A stretch of DNA of 64,000 nt from contig CM066991.1 in assembly GCA_033977485.1 (NCBI GenBank), forward strand, positions 130,219,999-130,283,998. Direction: 5' to 3'. The stretch comes from Hydrangea macrophylla. Lineage: Eukaryota; Streptophyta; Magnoliopsida; Cornales; Hydrangeaceae. Below are positions 1 through 12,660 of this stretch, one piece after another. The translations under genes were made by a program, and so were the position numbers. The notes below the pieces were generated by a model. It ran no database searches. It saw nothing but the letters and a program-made list of their open reading frames with translations, and had not been told where the DNA came from. Each line of letters starts with the position of its first letter. Position 1 is the first letter of the stretch.

Positions 1-409
1 AACTCACTCTAAATATTTGGTTCAACACGTTGATTTTTTTTTTTTTTTTTCACTTCTCAGTTCAGCTCAAAGTCTAATTGATTTAACACAAATCCAAGCG
101 TTACGAATTACAGCATGTGATCAGACTTTAGTATTGGAAAAGAGTGACAATATACACAAATAGACCTTAAAACAATGTATAAAAATATCTCTAAAAAAAT
201 TCGCTTTGGGGGCGTTGCTCCCAAAACCCGTTTTGGCCCTTTTACAAGCAAACATAGGGAACTGTGTACTGCCCACCCACACCCCACCCCCTCTCTGGCT
301 CCACCCCTGATTACTTACACAGCACACATGATATATGTATTTAAAGTTAGAGTGTTAAAAATTGTGTGTACAGTAGTACTCTTTTGAAAATACTTTTACA
401 ATAAAAATT
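1..409. other. AT-rich intergenic DNA with a GC-rich repeat fragment
   Basis: No gene is supported; the short open frames here have no recognisable domain. A GC-richer block at about 195-310 (a 'ctttgggggcgttgctccc' stretch and a closing 'ctggctccacccct') resembles the 3' part of the terminal-inverted-repeat element at 11402-11897 and a block at 42500-42560. It may be a truncated relative of that family. Confidence 0.35.
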
Positions 410-665
410 TACTCCCTCTATCCTTGATTTTGAGTCCTACATTCCATTTTTGGATGTCCCAAAATTAGTGTCCATTTTCCTAAATTGGTAAACAATTTTT
501 ACTTACTTTCTAAAACTAACTTTCCTTGAAATCTACACTAAGACAAAACTAAAAAAATTATAGTAATGATTAGGGTAATTGTGAAAAGTAGGTGTAGCTT
601 CTTTTTATCCCTTTAATAAATTGAGTTGCCAAAAATGAACTTAAAAAAAAGAAACGGAAGGAGTA
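410..665. mobile_element. Stowaway-like MITE
   Basis: The left end reads TACTCCCTCTATCC and the right end GAAACGGAAGGAGTA. This is the mirrored CTCCCTC/GGAGTA terminus typical of plant Stowaway (Tc1/mariner) MITEs, and the flanking TA fits their target duplication. The interior is AT-rich and non-coding. The terminal repeats are diverged, so the copy is old. The same family recurs at 1090, 1489, 24222 and 33300. Confidence 0.7.
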
Positions 666-1089
666 AAAAATATTACATTACCCTAAACGTAATAATGAGG
701 GTATAGAGAGGCGTAAAACCAAATAATTACAAGAAATAAAAAATAAAAAAGAAAAAGAAAAGAAAAAGAAAAAGAAAAAGAGAAGGGAGTGGAGGTCAGT
801 GTAGTTTTCGTACCATCGAAGGATTAAAACAAATCAGACATCAAAACCATCGAACGGCGTAAAGTAGCGGATTCCTTTTCTGTTCACAACGCACATGCTG
901 TAACGATCGTACCCTCGAGCTTCACGATTACTTGAATTACTTAATTGTACTTTGTCCAACTAAATTTTCGATTCTTTTCATTAGGTTGAAGGTACAACAA
1001 AATTATTATTGTGTACCGAAGAATTTTCATTCATACTAATTCTAAGATAAGTGCACATTTCTTTTCCAAGCGAAAAAAACAAAGGTGCA
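666..1089. other. Intergenic DNA with purine-rich tract
   Basis: An A/G-only low-complexity tract (repeated AAAAG units) runs from about 730 to 787. The rest is anonymous AT-rich sequence with no supported gene. Confidence 0.5.
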
Positions 1090-1373
1090 AATTTTTTTTT
1101 TGAATGTCCCATAATAAGTATCAAATTACCTAAATTGGTATATTTTGTATAATTTGTACTTATTTTTCAAAACTAGCCTTATAATAAAGATAAGTGTAGC
1201 ATTTATCTGTGATCCCAAAATAAATAAAAAGTCAAACACCATCATATCTAAGGGAAAATTGAAAAGAGACTTTTTAATGAACCAAAAAAAAATATATATA
1301 TATATATATTATACAATTTTCTTAAAAAATGTGCAAAATGTAACTAAACACTTATTTTGGAACGGAGGGAGTA
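1090..1373. mobile_element. Stowaway-like MITE, left end degraded
   Basis: The right end GGAACGGAGGGAGTA and an internal 'gaatgtccc...cctaaattggta' segment match the copy at 410-665. The left terminal repeat is not recognisable, so the start is approximate. An (AT)n run sits at about 1291-1309. Confidence 0.5.
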
Positions 1374-1488
1374 GTATTATTTATTCCTGCGGGAGTATTT
1401 TTGCTTATAATGATAATATAGGGACAAAATTGGAATTGAATAGAACACATGTCGTCTACTGGAGGCCCAGTGTGAGCAAAAATACTAT

Positions 1489-1690
1489 GTACTCGCTCCA
1501 TCCTAAATTAAGAATTCTTGATTTCATTTTTTGATGTCCCATTTTAAAAGCTTCTTTAAAATATCAATATACTTTAACTACATATTTTTTCAAAAGGTCA
1601 ATAATAGAAAGTTATAAAATATCATAACAATCAAATATATTCCCTTAAAAAAATTAAAATTCTCAAAAGGAATTCTTAATATGGGATAAT
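1489..1690. mobile_element. Stowaway-like MITE, right end truncated
   Basis: It starts TACTCGCTCCATCC, with the subterminal 'aattaagaattcttgat...gatgtccc' shared with the copy at 33300-33576. It ends at 'aattcttaatatgggat', lacking the final GGAGGGAGTA, so the right tip is lost or mutated. Confidence 0.55.
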
Positions 1691-1726
1691 GCTGATACAT
1701 ATCCTCAAAAGAAAATGATCTGGAGT

Positions 1727-1888
1727 AATGCTAGGTATACACACTTTTTAACATAGCTTTAAATGTATATATCCTGTGTTGTGTAATAGGTGTACAGAAA
1801 AGTGTGAAAAATTCAAACAACACAAGATACATGCATTTAAAACATAGTGTGTCAAAAAGTGTGTAGAAAAGTCTGTATGCCTAACATT
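1727..1888. mobile_element. MITE with AATGYTAGG terminal inverted repeats
   Basis: The left end AATGCTAGGTATACACAC and the reverse complement of the right end AATGTTAGGCATACAGAC match over about 20 bp with few differences. The interior shares 'tgtgttgtg' and 'aaaagtgt(g)aaaaa' motifs with the MITE at 42908-43070. It is non-coding and about 162 bp long. The superfamily is not determined. Confidence 0.6.
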
Positions 1889-2432
1889 ATTAGATTGAAA
1901 GTGTGTACAAAAGTACGTATGTCTAAAATTCAAACAGTACAAGGTACATGCGCAAGGTACATGCATTGATTGCTAAAGGAGATGATTGCATTGAGACGGA
2001 TAAATTATTCCATGTGTCCGCCATATCGTGTAATAATTTCTCTGTCACTGCGAGAATTACTGCGAGAATTACGTGAATCCCATATAATTCTCAAATTATA
2101 GTGGAGATTACACCCTTTTTCACTTTTTGCAATAAACCAAAATTATGTTCACCTCTTGCCAATTATGTTCACTTTTTCACTTCTTGCCAATTACACAGGA
2201 AAGAGAGAGAAATCACACTGTATTTGCATTTCAAATGGAAGGTACAAAAATTATGTTATTGACTTAAATGTATTTCAGTACTGGGAAATGAGATAGCAGC
2301 CTAAGCCAATGTTTCAAATGAGAGACATTTTAGGTCTTTATTGTGTCCGTAGGTTATCAATATGAGATGAGGTCATAAGCTACTCTTCTTAATTAAAAAA
2401 AAAAATGTTTTCCAAAAGCAATTAGACTATGC

Positions 2433-2435
<3 letters not shown>

Positions 2436-2467
<32 letters not shown>

Positions 2468-2735
2468 CCCTTGAGACAATTTTTTTTTTATTCTTTATTT
2501 TATTACTACAAGATGAAGGGATCGATGAGAGCCGAACACTCAAAATTACCAATTTTTTGGATGTCTTCGGTGCTAAATGAGTTATACTCATTTTTATTTA
2601 TTCCACTCATGACATTAAATCTATATTCTTTTAGGTAGGTTACTTTATATTTGAAATAAAACTTCAATGCATTTCCTATATATATATATATATATATATC
2701 TATATTGCTAATGGCACAAGTATATACGGAGTGTG

Positions 2736-2770
<35 letters not shown>
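2436..2770. repeat. Cluster of TA and GT microsatellites
   Basis: There are three simple-repeat runs: (AT)n at 2436-2463, (TA)n at 2677-2699, and a compound (TA)n(TG)n at about 2735-2770. The sequence between is anonymous and AT-rich. Confidence 0.85.
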
Positions 2771-3588
2771 CACATTTGTGCTAATGCATGCATACACACT
2801 TGTAATCATGGAACATAACATGTCAAACAGTAGGACAAATTAAGTACCTACAATTGTGTACTGAAAGTGATCTTCGTATTACATCTACATGCATATGACA
2901 TGATTGAATTTTATGCACATGGCCGCAAAACGGAAATTAGTTTTGACTTTCCTTTTTATAAAAACAGAATTTGAAAATCCGAAACCACTTGTTTTGTTTA
3001 TGTTTAGTACTGGTCCAATTTTGCTGTTCTTTTTTTTATAAATAAAATTAAAAAATACCGCTAAACATATATTTGAATTTAAGTTTTGAAAAAAAAATTA
3101 AATAAAACAAAACAAAATAAAAACGATTACTAAAACACATTTTCAAATTTTGCTTTCAACAAAAGAATAAATTAAAACAAAAAACTGAAAAGTAAAACCA
3201 CGAATGTTATGTTATCAAAACAGACCCTTCGTTAGTTGGATTTGAATCATTTGATATTACTGCCTCTCATTATTCAACATTGAAGATACTACTGGCATGT
3301 AACATTATTGATGGCTTTGACCTTTCTTAATGTCGTACAAACATAACCAAATTTGCAAATCTAGTGGATATTCCACCATATATATAGGTGCCACTTACTA
3401 GGGCCTAAAATGAAGCTCATGGGCATGCGGCCATTTTTACCTAATCCTTAGAAGAAAGTGATGAACAACTGTGTTCAGCACCACTATAGATAATGAACCA
3501 TCATCAACAGATGATTGTGACAGTCATTTTATTTTCATCTGGAATAGCATTGAAAAAAAATGAGATCTTTTACAAATTTTTGTAGAGA

Positions 3589-3619
<31 letters not shown>

Positions 3620-4034
3620 AAGAGGCTTTTTAATTAGCGTTTGGAATTGATGTAAAAACTAGTAAATTTTTTACTTTATTTTCTTTTATTTATTCATTTT
3701 TTGTAAAATGACAATTTCACATAAACTCCTATTTGCTCCCCTCCAAGAAAAAAAAAATCAACTTGCCACTTTTAAAGTTGTGGCTTTAAAGGTAACTTAA
3801 TTTTTTTTAAACTATAAAATGTTGCTAAATTTCATCGACAATTGATATGATCGATTGATCTCAAACAGTTGGTTACAAAACGGATAACAAATCACTTTAA
3901 TATACTTTTTCCAAGTCACCTGTGGAAATAATGTTAAAATTACTGTGTGTGTGTGTGTGAATTAATTTTTTTATTTTTTAATTTTTTTTGTGAGACGAGG
4001 ACAAATCCCTTCACGTGTCCTCTGTGGCTTGGAT
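2771..4034. other. AT-rich intergenic DNA, nothing recognised
   Basis: I see only AT-rich sequence with homopolymer tracts (T run then A run around 3591-3622) and a short (GT)n at about 3943-3959. No gene, terminal repeats or coding signature is visible. Confidence 0.5.
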
Positions 4035-4850
4035 TTATACTGTTATTTCTTGAACGGAATTAATGACACTGCTCATTGAAATAAGACAAAGAGCAAATCC
4101 CGAACATGTACAACAATCCCAAAGTGTGTGAATTATATTAGAGGAGATCGCCGGCCACACTATGCGGTGCAACCTTCTCTGCAATACTAATAGGGTGTTG
4201 ACAGCATACCATCTTTTGCCGTTTTGCATTTTTATAAGACAAAGAGCAAATCTCGAACCCGTACATGTTGTGTGGAAGCGATATATAATCAACGAATCAA
4301 AGCAATCAAGCAAAGAAATTCAAACCAAACACAAGATTACAAAGTATACACAGTTTAGCGAATTGCCTAACTGCGGGGGAGGAACCAATGAATCCACTAT
4401 ATGCAATGTGGAATACAATCACTTATTCACTCAACTCTCCAAGAAACACTATTGAAAACTCACCAAGATCAACCTAACAAATTACTCCGTAGTTATGATC
4501 TCTCAATTGTTTCAACACTCTCTTACATACTCTATTATTGAGCATTTATAACCAAGGGGTTTCCACGAAGTGTAAAGGTCATAGCTTTTCCTATCGTTTT
4601 AAGCGTACAAAAATTCCATCGACTCGCTTGAGCGACACTTTGAGTGAGCGAGATTATAGAGTATTTATTTAAAATTCTCGCGCCCAACTTAGCGCCTGTG
4701 ACATCTAATGATGCTGCGTTCACCCAAGTGGCACCGCACTCGAACGAGCCCTCGAGCAGCCGAATTTCCAGCTTGTCCAAATTGAATTAAACTTCAATAG
4801 TACAACAATCCCAAAGTGTGTGAGTTATATGAGAGGAGATCGTCGCCCAC
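4035..4850. repeat. Old duplicated repeat fragment flanking the LTR nest
   Basis: About 45 bp beginning 'acaacaatcccaaagtgtg' occurs at about 4110-4155 and again at about 4802-4845 in direct orientation. A further part of the first copy ('atgctgtcaacacccta' on the minus strand near 4200) reappears at about 23866-23885, just beyond the right edge of the nest. The 4851-23822 nest therefore seems to have landed in, or rearranged, one copy of this repeat. The interior has no recognised domain. Confidence 0.45.
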
Positions 4851-5900
4851 TGTCACGCCCCGGAACCGCACATACGATTCTAGGACACGTGGTACACCAC
4901 CAAGGCACGTCCCCATGTCATTAAAGTTCCATAGAAACCATTAGTAAAGGTTTTGATTCATGAACTTAATACATTTTGAACATTTTTCAAAGTGATTTTA
5001 CAAACACACGTCCAATTACACACCCTAACGAAGTTCTTTTTTTTAAAGTAACACTTTTATAGTTCAAAGGGGTCCCAAAGATACCCTCATGTTTAATTAG
5101 AAGTAAAATAAAACACCAGAAGTGGTAGAACCAAAAGAGGTTCAGGGGGTATTTCTATCGGTCAAACTGCCCCATTCGACCGGTCAAACTACCCCTGGGC
5201 AGAATCATGTCTCTGTTGCAGAATTTTGCCTAGAGCCATTCCACTACCTCGAAATTTAAATACTTCCAAACATTTCAAAACATCAAGTTTACTTTCAAAA
5301 CATGTAAAAACATTAATAAATCAATCTCTTGGGCTCTAAGAGTTCATAACCATCATTAAAACAAATTAAGGAGATTGTAAATGTAAAACCCATTTCATGT
5401 CGAACTCTAAGAGTTAAACTCCGAGTCCATCATCCAAACAAAACCAAACCAAATTTACAAAAGTCGCAACATTCCCAAACCAAACTAGTAAACATAATTC
5501 TCATGTTACAACCATTAACCTAGTAGTAAGCCATTACATGATCCCATTGTCCAAATTACATAACCACCAAACAAGCATAGTTTTGAACCAGACTACCACC
5601 TTAGCCTGTCGTAAGCAAATAACCCAGACTATAAACATAAACTCTCTAAATTCCAAGTTAACTACCTTCATATTACAAGTTTAAGTTTAAACGTAAAGCT
5701 ATTAACATAACCACAACCATTCCCAAAGTCCCTCGTTTTCTTGCCGACTACCGATTTCATTTCTTTGATGCTCTGTCTTTGTCACCTACAATGGTTATTC
5801 AATAACCACTATACTATATCAGCTATATGCTGGTAAATGAAAATAATTACAAAAATGAATAACAAACATGCTCAATCTAATCTTTTACACATAACTATAG

Positions 5901-7974
5901 TTTCACGACCCATCCTACTACGCATGGAAATAGGACATGTGGCACGCCATTAATAAATGAAATCCATTAAACTCAGAGTTATAAAAAGTTTTTTCCAATT
6001 GAAACAATTTCAAAGGAATTCAGTTTTGAAAACAAAGGTCCAGTCGACTGATCGAGGACCCAGTCGACTGGGAACCTGAAGTATAAAGGTTTCAAAGACT
6101 AACAGCTCGTCCAGTCGACTATATCGGTGACTGAGTCGACTGGTGTCTAAAATTATCAGTCGACTGAAGTCGTCCGGTTGACTGGTACTCTATTTAAGCA
6201 AAAAGTCATGTTCTGGGATCCCTTCTAGTAGACTATTTTATCAATCCAGTCGACTGATCCCCAAACATCTCAAAGCAGTGTTTAAAAAGGTGCAGTGGTC
6301 CAGTCGACTGAAAAGCGATCCAGTCGACCGATGTTGCCACTATTCACTTTTCAGTGTTTAAAACAACACAGGGTCCAGTCGACTGATTCTCTGCTGGGCA
6401 GCCCTATTATGTGCTATCACAACCCATGCTTCTCCAACCAAAACAACTACAACCATAACTGAATTGCAACATTTCAAATAATTACAGAAGTTTGAATACA
6501 AAATTTCAGTATGATGAACTACCCCATGGTTCTATTACAACATATTACGAATTCCTAAATCCTTATACAAGTTTAGGAAAGTGGTTCCCGTCGTCTCATC
6601 GACCTCACTCCTCACGTTTCTTCTTGTCTTTCTTCTTTCCTGCAATGGAGTAAATCTCCACTACTCAGCTATGTGTTGAGTGCACAAGTTCTAACTTATG
6701 CAATATATGATAAAAAAATGTTCTAATCTCACAATTCATCACAAATAGTCTCTAGGGAGAAAGATACGCATTCATTCGGTAGCGGCAAGTCCAAGTCTTA
6801 AACCGCGATACCAATGGAAAGTCCAAGTCTATCAACCATTGCATCCCCAAGTGCCATGGCAAGTCCAAGTCTATCAACCATGCAAAATAGCGCTACCAAA
6901 TTCTCAAACATCGAGAAGCTTATTCCGGCATGAATTTGTATAAGACTCCCCTTTGACCTAGATAGACAACTCAACATGCTCGCGTAAAAGTAAACATGCT
7001 TTTCACATTTAATCGCGTGCATAATTAACGGGCCTAAGATTAACACATGGATTTTTGCCCGGATCACAATTTCGTCGTCGGAATTTAAAATATGTATTTC
7101 CCTATATTTCACAAGTTAGAACTTCATATCTCGTGCGATTCCTCTCAAATTTTGAAGGATCGACTAGAGGGCCAATTAAACGTCGGATCTCGAATTTGAG
7201 GTGATTCCTACAAGTTTTACTGGATTTTTTCCAAAAGTATAGAAATTAGATTTTTATAAATTTTGCTAAACTTGGCCTAAGTAGTATCAAAACGTAGGTC
7301 TTACCTCTACGAGTTCAAATCTCGAATTTGAAGAAAATCTGACGGACGCAAGGTCGCCGATCGTCGTCGCAAAGCCCGTAGATTCAAGTCCCATTTTCTC
7401 TCTCCTCTCTCAAGATATTATATGAGTTTTGTGAGAAATGACAACTCACCCTCATCTATTTATAGGCAAAATCTTCGGGAATTGCGTTTACCTCCCCGGA
7501 AGTTTCTCAAACTTCTAATTAATCCATGAAACATCGCACACGTCCATTTTATGTCTTTACGAGTGAAAATTATAAATTACAAAAGTTTTCAACTAAGTCT
7601 CGTTTGGGTCCAAAATTACGTCCGAAAACTAAATTCTATGGAATCTCTATACAACCTACCTTTTATTTAACGTGACACCCACGTTCTCACCACAATTCTC
7701 AAAATAATATTCAACAATATTAAAATTACCAGAAATTATACTACACAGGTATAATTCACTATTCACAAAATACTATAAAGTCAAATAATATTTAAATCAC
7801 ATAAATGTCATTTAACCATGCCAACGCAATCTTGCTTACCAATTTCTCGTGTCCTTACTGACACCTTACCGTTGACCCACAGTCAACTCATCTCAATTAT
7901 TAATAACATTAATAATTTCACAAAATCTCAAGTTATGTAATTTAAACCATGAAATTTTTAGAACGGGTGTGACA
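5901..7974 (-). mobile_element. Solo LTR, family A, inserted in the D LTR
   Basis: This 2.07 kb segment is the reverse complement of the LTRs at 13264-15399 and 19592-21764. It runs from a GTGTGACA end at 7974 (LTR start) to TTTCACGACCC at 5901 (a mutated LTR end). It is flanked by TATAG (5896-5900) and TATGG (7975-7979), a 5-bp target duplication with one mismatch. No internal region is present, so it is a solo LTR left by LTR-LTR recombination. It carries a TATA box on the minus strand (7456-7465), splice-like sites and an array of CAGTCGACTG palindromes. Confidence 0.8.
6040..6390 (-). repeat. CAGTCGACTG palindrome array in A solo LTR
   Basis: About ten exact or near-exact copies of the palindrome CAGTCGACTG (core GTCGAC) are scattered here at irregular 15-60 bp spacing. 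They lie between the predicted splice acceptor and the LTR 3' end, the same place as in the other A and B LTRs. Confidence 0.85.
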
Positions 7975-10900
7975 TATGGTCTTCAGGAAAGCAAGTACCG
8001 ACCACCGTTTCACGTTTTACCTGTGACTACTCCATTAGTCCGCGCGACTAACCGAGGCCCACACATCTCTCATTCAGACGTGCGACCTCATAGCCATTTT
8101 AGCACCTAGTCACATTCTCGATGGCAAGTATAAGTTCCCTTTGACCCACATTAACAACTCACCATGCTCAAGTATTCATATCACCGTACGATTTCACCAA
8201 TAATACATAAGCTAGCAAAAATACTCTAAACATGGGAAATGAAGCCAAATAGACATGCTTAGCATCACAAAGATCATCTCAAACATCCGATTATTCGCAT
8301 TTCATCATCACTGTCGCTCATCTCTTGGTTTTACGCTCCTAGCAGTAGAATTAATAGCGTAGTAAATCCCACGTATAATTCCTATACAAAAATTACAAGT
8401 TATAAGCTAAGCCTCCGAATTGAATCGCAGAAAAACTATCTCAAAAGTCAATAAGAATGGTACCAATGCGTTAGACTCACCTCCAGGAGTCCGAATATGT
8501 AGTCTGTTTTGAAATTAAACGTCAAACGGCATGTCGTTTGTCGTCATAAGCGTAATTGAAGTCACATCGTAAGTCTCTCATTTTCATTCTCTATAAATGT
8601 CTCCGAGGAAAAAGAAGAACTAATTTTGTGAGTCATGGTCCAAGAGTCAGCTAACATGTAAGTCTCATGTTTGTATTTCTAATATGACTTCTCTTAAGTT
8701 TCGTCAGTTTTGCGTTTATACCCCCTCTAGTTATGAAACTTATTAAAACTATTTCAAACTTAAATAAGTGTTTGTCTATATCACGTATGGGTCCCATAAG
8801 TGGTCTCACATAATTTTATGAAGTTGTCAATTAACCTATTAATTATGCAACGTGTTCAATTCTGTCACACCCCAATCCACCCCCAGTGGATTAGGACACA
8901 TGTAACAAGACTATACGCACCCAAAATACTCTAATAAGCAAGAACCATGCTAGTTATTAAGGAAAAGCATGATTTAAAATAACTTAAAACACTATACTGA
9001 GATAAAAGAGCCCAAGGGCAAAATGGTCATTAAGAAAATATGACAAAATTTTACATCAAAAGATAGCTCTTTGAGTCTCAGTTTCAATGCAAAAAACGGC
9101 GCACAAATTCGAGTTTTCTACAACGAGTTATGTCCGTTACCGTAAAAGTCGACGAAAAATATTTTCGAAATCACTATCTTGTGCTGAGGGGCATTCGACC
9201 GGTCGAGCGGGTCAATTCAACTGGTCCAAGTACCCTCTGGACCATATTTTCCCCCATTAAACATTCTTAAAAGTTCCCAAACTCACTAGTCTCTTGGGGC
9301 TACTTCCCAACCAAATTAGAACGACCAAAAAGTGCACAAAAGTATTGAAAACTCACCGAATCACGCAATCATTGAAAGATTTCAATTCATTCCAATTGAA
9401 TTCAAACAAGTAACTAACTCAAGTTCTTACTAAGTACTAGCATATACATAAAAATGTTTCAGGGAAGAGTTCAAAACCTTACATAACCCCTGGTTATCAA
9501 TGAAACTTGTTTAAAAACGTTTACCACACACACCTGGACTTGTCGGAATGATCCAAATCCATCCAACATATACAACCTCAACCTACAACATAGAAATTAC
9601 ATAACTTCCCATAGTTAACTTCAAACCACCTCTTACATTTATAAGTTACAATGTAAGTTATAAACTCCAACTAGCAAATTACACCATTAAACAAGCCTAT
9701 TAACATATGCACAAGCCAAGTTCTCCCATCTCCCACGCTCATGTCACCTCCTTTCCATGCTTTATTCCGAACCTGCGGTGGTTGTTATGTACCACAATAG
9801 AAATAGAAAAAAGGTTTTCTTAAGCATTTCGCTTAGTGAATTAACTAACATGATTGAGATGTCATGAACATGTGTAATGCAACAATTTAAGCACATAAGC
9901 ATACGTAATCGCAGAATTCATGGGCTAATGGTTCACTCTGATCCGAAGACCTTTCCCTTGGTCCCGCGGTCACTTCTATTCCTTGGACATTCGTTCTTAA
10001 AGCGGATTTCTTCCTCTTCTCCTCCATTAGTTCACCATAATGAACCATTATTTCCAATCATTCATTGACCACTTAACATATATGCACATAGGTGTAGGAA
10101 GAAATAGAGAATAAAATGGTTAGCTATAATACAGAGCTGTTGTCTAAAGGATACAAGTTTTGAACTTTTAAAACAATTTTGGTAATGATCAAAATCACTA
10201 CTGGAAGTGGATTTGAAATAAAAGTTTTATTTTCTTTTTGAAAGCAAACGAGTTGGCTATGAGATACTTATAAAGAATTGAGAAGAACATAGGTGGTGTA
10301 TGATGTTGATTTCAGTAGAGGGAAAGACTGGGGATTGTGAGATTATTATAGCTATATCGGTATTTAGTTTAGATGGATGAATTTGAAAGATGGGATAAGA
10401 TTAGTCGAGGATGATTTCCATGAGTTATGAGATAAAAATGAACTAAGGTATTGAGATTAATGTAACGATCCTTGATAGAAGGGGAAACAACTCGAACATA
10501 ACTAGAACGAATTCGAATTATCACCGATAAGAGGGATAGAATATCAAAGATCGTATTGTAATCTTGAATATGTTACAAGGAAGAGCATGGGTTAAAGGAA
10601 TTATTGTGAGTATTGAGTAACGGGTGAATCAAGTTCTGTTAACAGTGGTAGTTGTTACGATTGACGTTGTTAGAAAACGTATTTATTTTAGTGAAAGTTT
10701 TAGAATAAAATTCTTATCGTTCTTTGTTTGTAAATTGATGGCTTGTTCAAGTGGAAGGAAAATTGGAGGATAAGATGTTACGATATTTTGACTTTACTCA
10801 AGTAAATAGGGTGTTAATTGTGGAAGGTTGGTTATAGCAAAGATTTATAGTTCGAATCCAGAATATTGAATGAATGGGGAATATATTGATGAGTTGGTTG

Positions 10901-11401
10901 ATGAAGTCGGAAGAAAAAGAGGCGACACAATGATAATTATGGATATCGAGGGTTACCATTGTGGAATAGCTTGGAAGGGAAGTGTTGACATATGGTGAGA
11001 AATAGAAAGAAGTTTGAGCGTGTAAGTATTACACAAAGGTTTCATGGTTGGAAAAAGATAAGAGATTGAATTCTAAAGGTATCCAACAATCGGTTGAAGA
11101 ATCAATATATTAATATAGTATATACGAATGTTCGTGCTCGATGATAGTTCCATTCGAAATATGGGATCAGAAGAAATTGCTAAACGATCCGAGACGATTA
11201 TAAGTGACTGTAGGTCGAAAAGAAAGAAAAGTAAGGAGAGATGACTCATCATCTCGGTTTATGTATTGAAGTTTGCAGTTTCAGAAAAGGTACGATAGAA
11301 TGAGTATGACATTGTGGTGTAATCTATTATCAGAAAAGAATGAGCGTGTTCTACTTGAGTCTTGATATTCTTACTCAGAAGAAATGTTGATTGGTTGCAT
11401 G

Positions 11402-11897
11402 CTGGGGCGGAACTACCCTATGGACGTGGGGTGCCATTGCACCCCTCACTTATTGGGAAAATTTTATCCTACTATGCATATATATATGTATGACTCTATA
11501 GTCTCTATTTATATTTTGTCTTTTGGGGCCCAAGCAAAAAAAATATGCTACTCTCTTAGTCACCTTAAATCACTTTATTGTTTTCTTTCAACTCTAAACG
11601 TCAACCATATGTGTTTGAGAATTATTGGGATACAAGATTTTGGTAGAATAACATTACTCTGTACAATTAGATCACTCATTGTGATAAACTCAACCCTCCA
11701 ACAACTCTCAAACAGTGCAAAATAACCCCATATAGTAAATTTGTAGTTTACTGATAAAAAAAAAAGTACACACTCGTGCATAAATAGAACAAAAAAAAAT
11801 CGTTTCGTGGGCGCTGTCCCCGAACGCCCGTGTATCATTGCTAAATAGTCTACGTAGTAACTCGGCACCCCCAAAGGCAAACTCCTGGTTCCGCCCA
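11402..11897. mobile_element. Non-autonomous TIR element in the B internal region
   Basis: The left end CTGGGGCGGAACTA and the reverse complement of the right end ATGGGCGGAACCA form imperfect terminal inverted repeats. The string TGGTTGCATG occurs immediately before (11392-11401) and after (11898-11907), giving a target duplication of 8-10 bp depending on where the ends are set. That length fits hAT (8) or Mutator-like (9) elements. The element is about 495 bp and its short open frames show no transposase. It inserted after the B element, whose internal sequence it interrupts. Confidence 0.7.
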
Positions 11898-12650
11898 TGG
11901 TTGCATGTGTTCAATTTGACACTTTAAGTGGATATAGACAGAAATTCAGAGGAGTTATTTTCCTTACGAACTTGAGGATTTATTTTCCTCATGAGTTGTA
12001 ACATCGTAGTGGATAGATGAAAATTGTGAACAAAAAGACAAGTATCGGGAAGCATGTGGGGGAAGTCAAGCTAAGAGACGGCGTAAGTTTGGGGACAAAC
12101 TTCTTTTAAGGAGGAGAGAATTATAACACCCGCATTTGTGTTATTGCATCTCATTACATTGTCATGCATGATAATGTGATGTGTTGTGTCTTATGACACC
12201 TGTGAGAGTGAGTTTTGACTTACAAGTCGATTTGGGTGTCTGTGTTAGAGAACCCTTTGAGACGATATGAATGAGTGTTTTGTGGTTGTGACGTCTCTCC
12301 GAGTATGAGACGGTCACTGTGGAATACTTAAATGTTTATTTGAAAATAAATATTTACCTGTGTATTTCACTAGCTGTATTATTTCTAGTTTAGAATCTAT
12401 TTCTGTTGTTAATTTTAGTATCCTGGTGAGGACGAATTAACAAGATATTAATTTGGTAGGCTAATTAGCAACTTTGGAAACGTCATGTAGAAATTCACGT
12501 TTTAGCAACCAAACGGATATTAGTCAGAAATTTTTATAATTTGGAGGTTTCACTCGTAAAGCTATGAATTAGCTGTGTAGAAAGTTTCAGAGACTGCTTA
12601 GGAGTTTTGAAAACTTGCGGGGAGGTAAACACAATTTCCAAAAGTATTAC

Positions 12651-12660
12651 CTATATATAG
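12651..12660 (+). promoter_or_regulatory. TATA box of B LTR
   Basis: CTATATATAG lies about 530 bp into the LTR. The same sequence occurs at the equivalent place in the solo copy (46351-46360). Position and conservation suggest the core promoter for the retroelement transcript. Confidence 0.55.

Larger units (their letters stand above)
4851..8862 (-). mobile_element. Gypsy-type LTR, family D, interrupted, 5' end missing
   Basis: On the minus strand this is an LTR ending GGGGCGTGACA at 4851, written as TGTCACGCCCC on the plus strand. It shares its layout with families A-C: leader splice-like sites (donor at 8479-8480, acceptor at 5786-5787, minus strand) and a CGACCGGTC motif about 330 bp from its 3' end. 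It is split by the A solo LTR at 5901-7974. At 8862 it stops abruptly against family C, so the first ~350 bp of the LTR seem to be missing. No matching target duplication was found at its outer ends. Confidence 0.6.
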
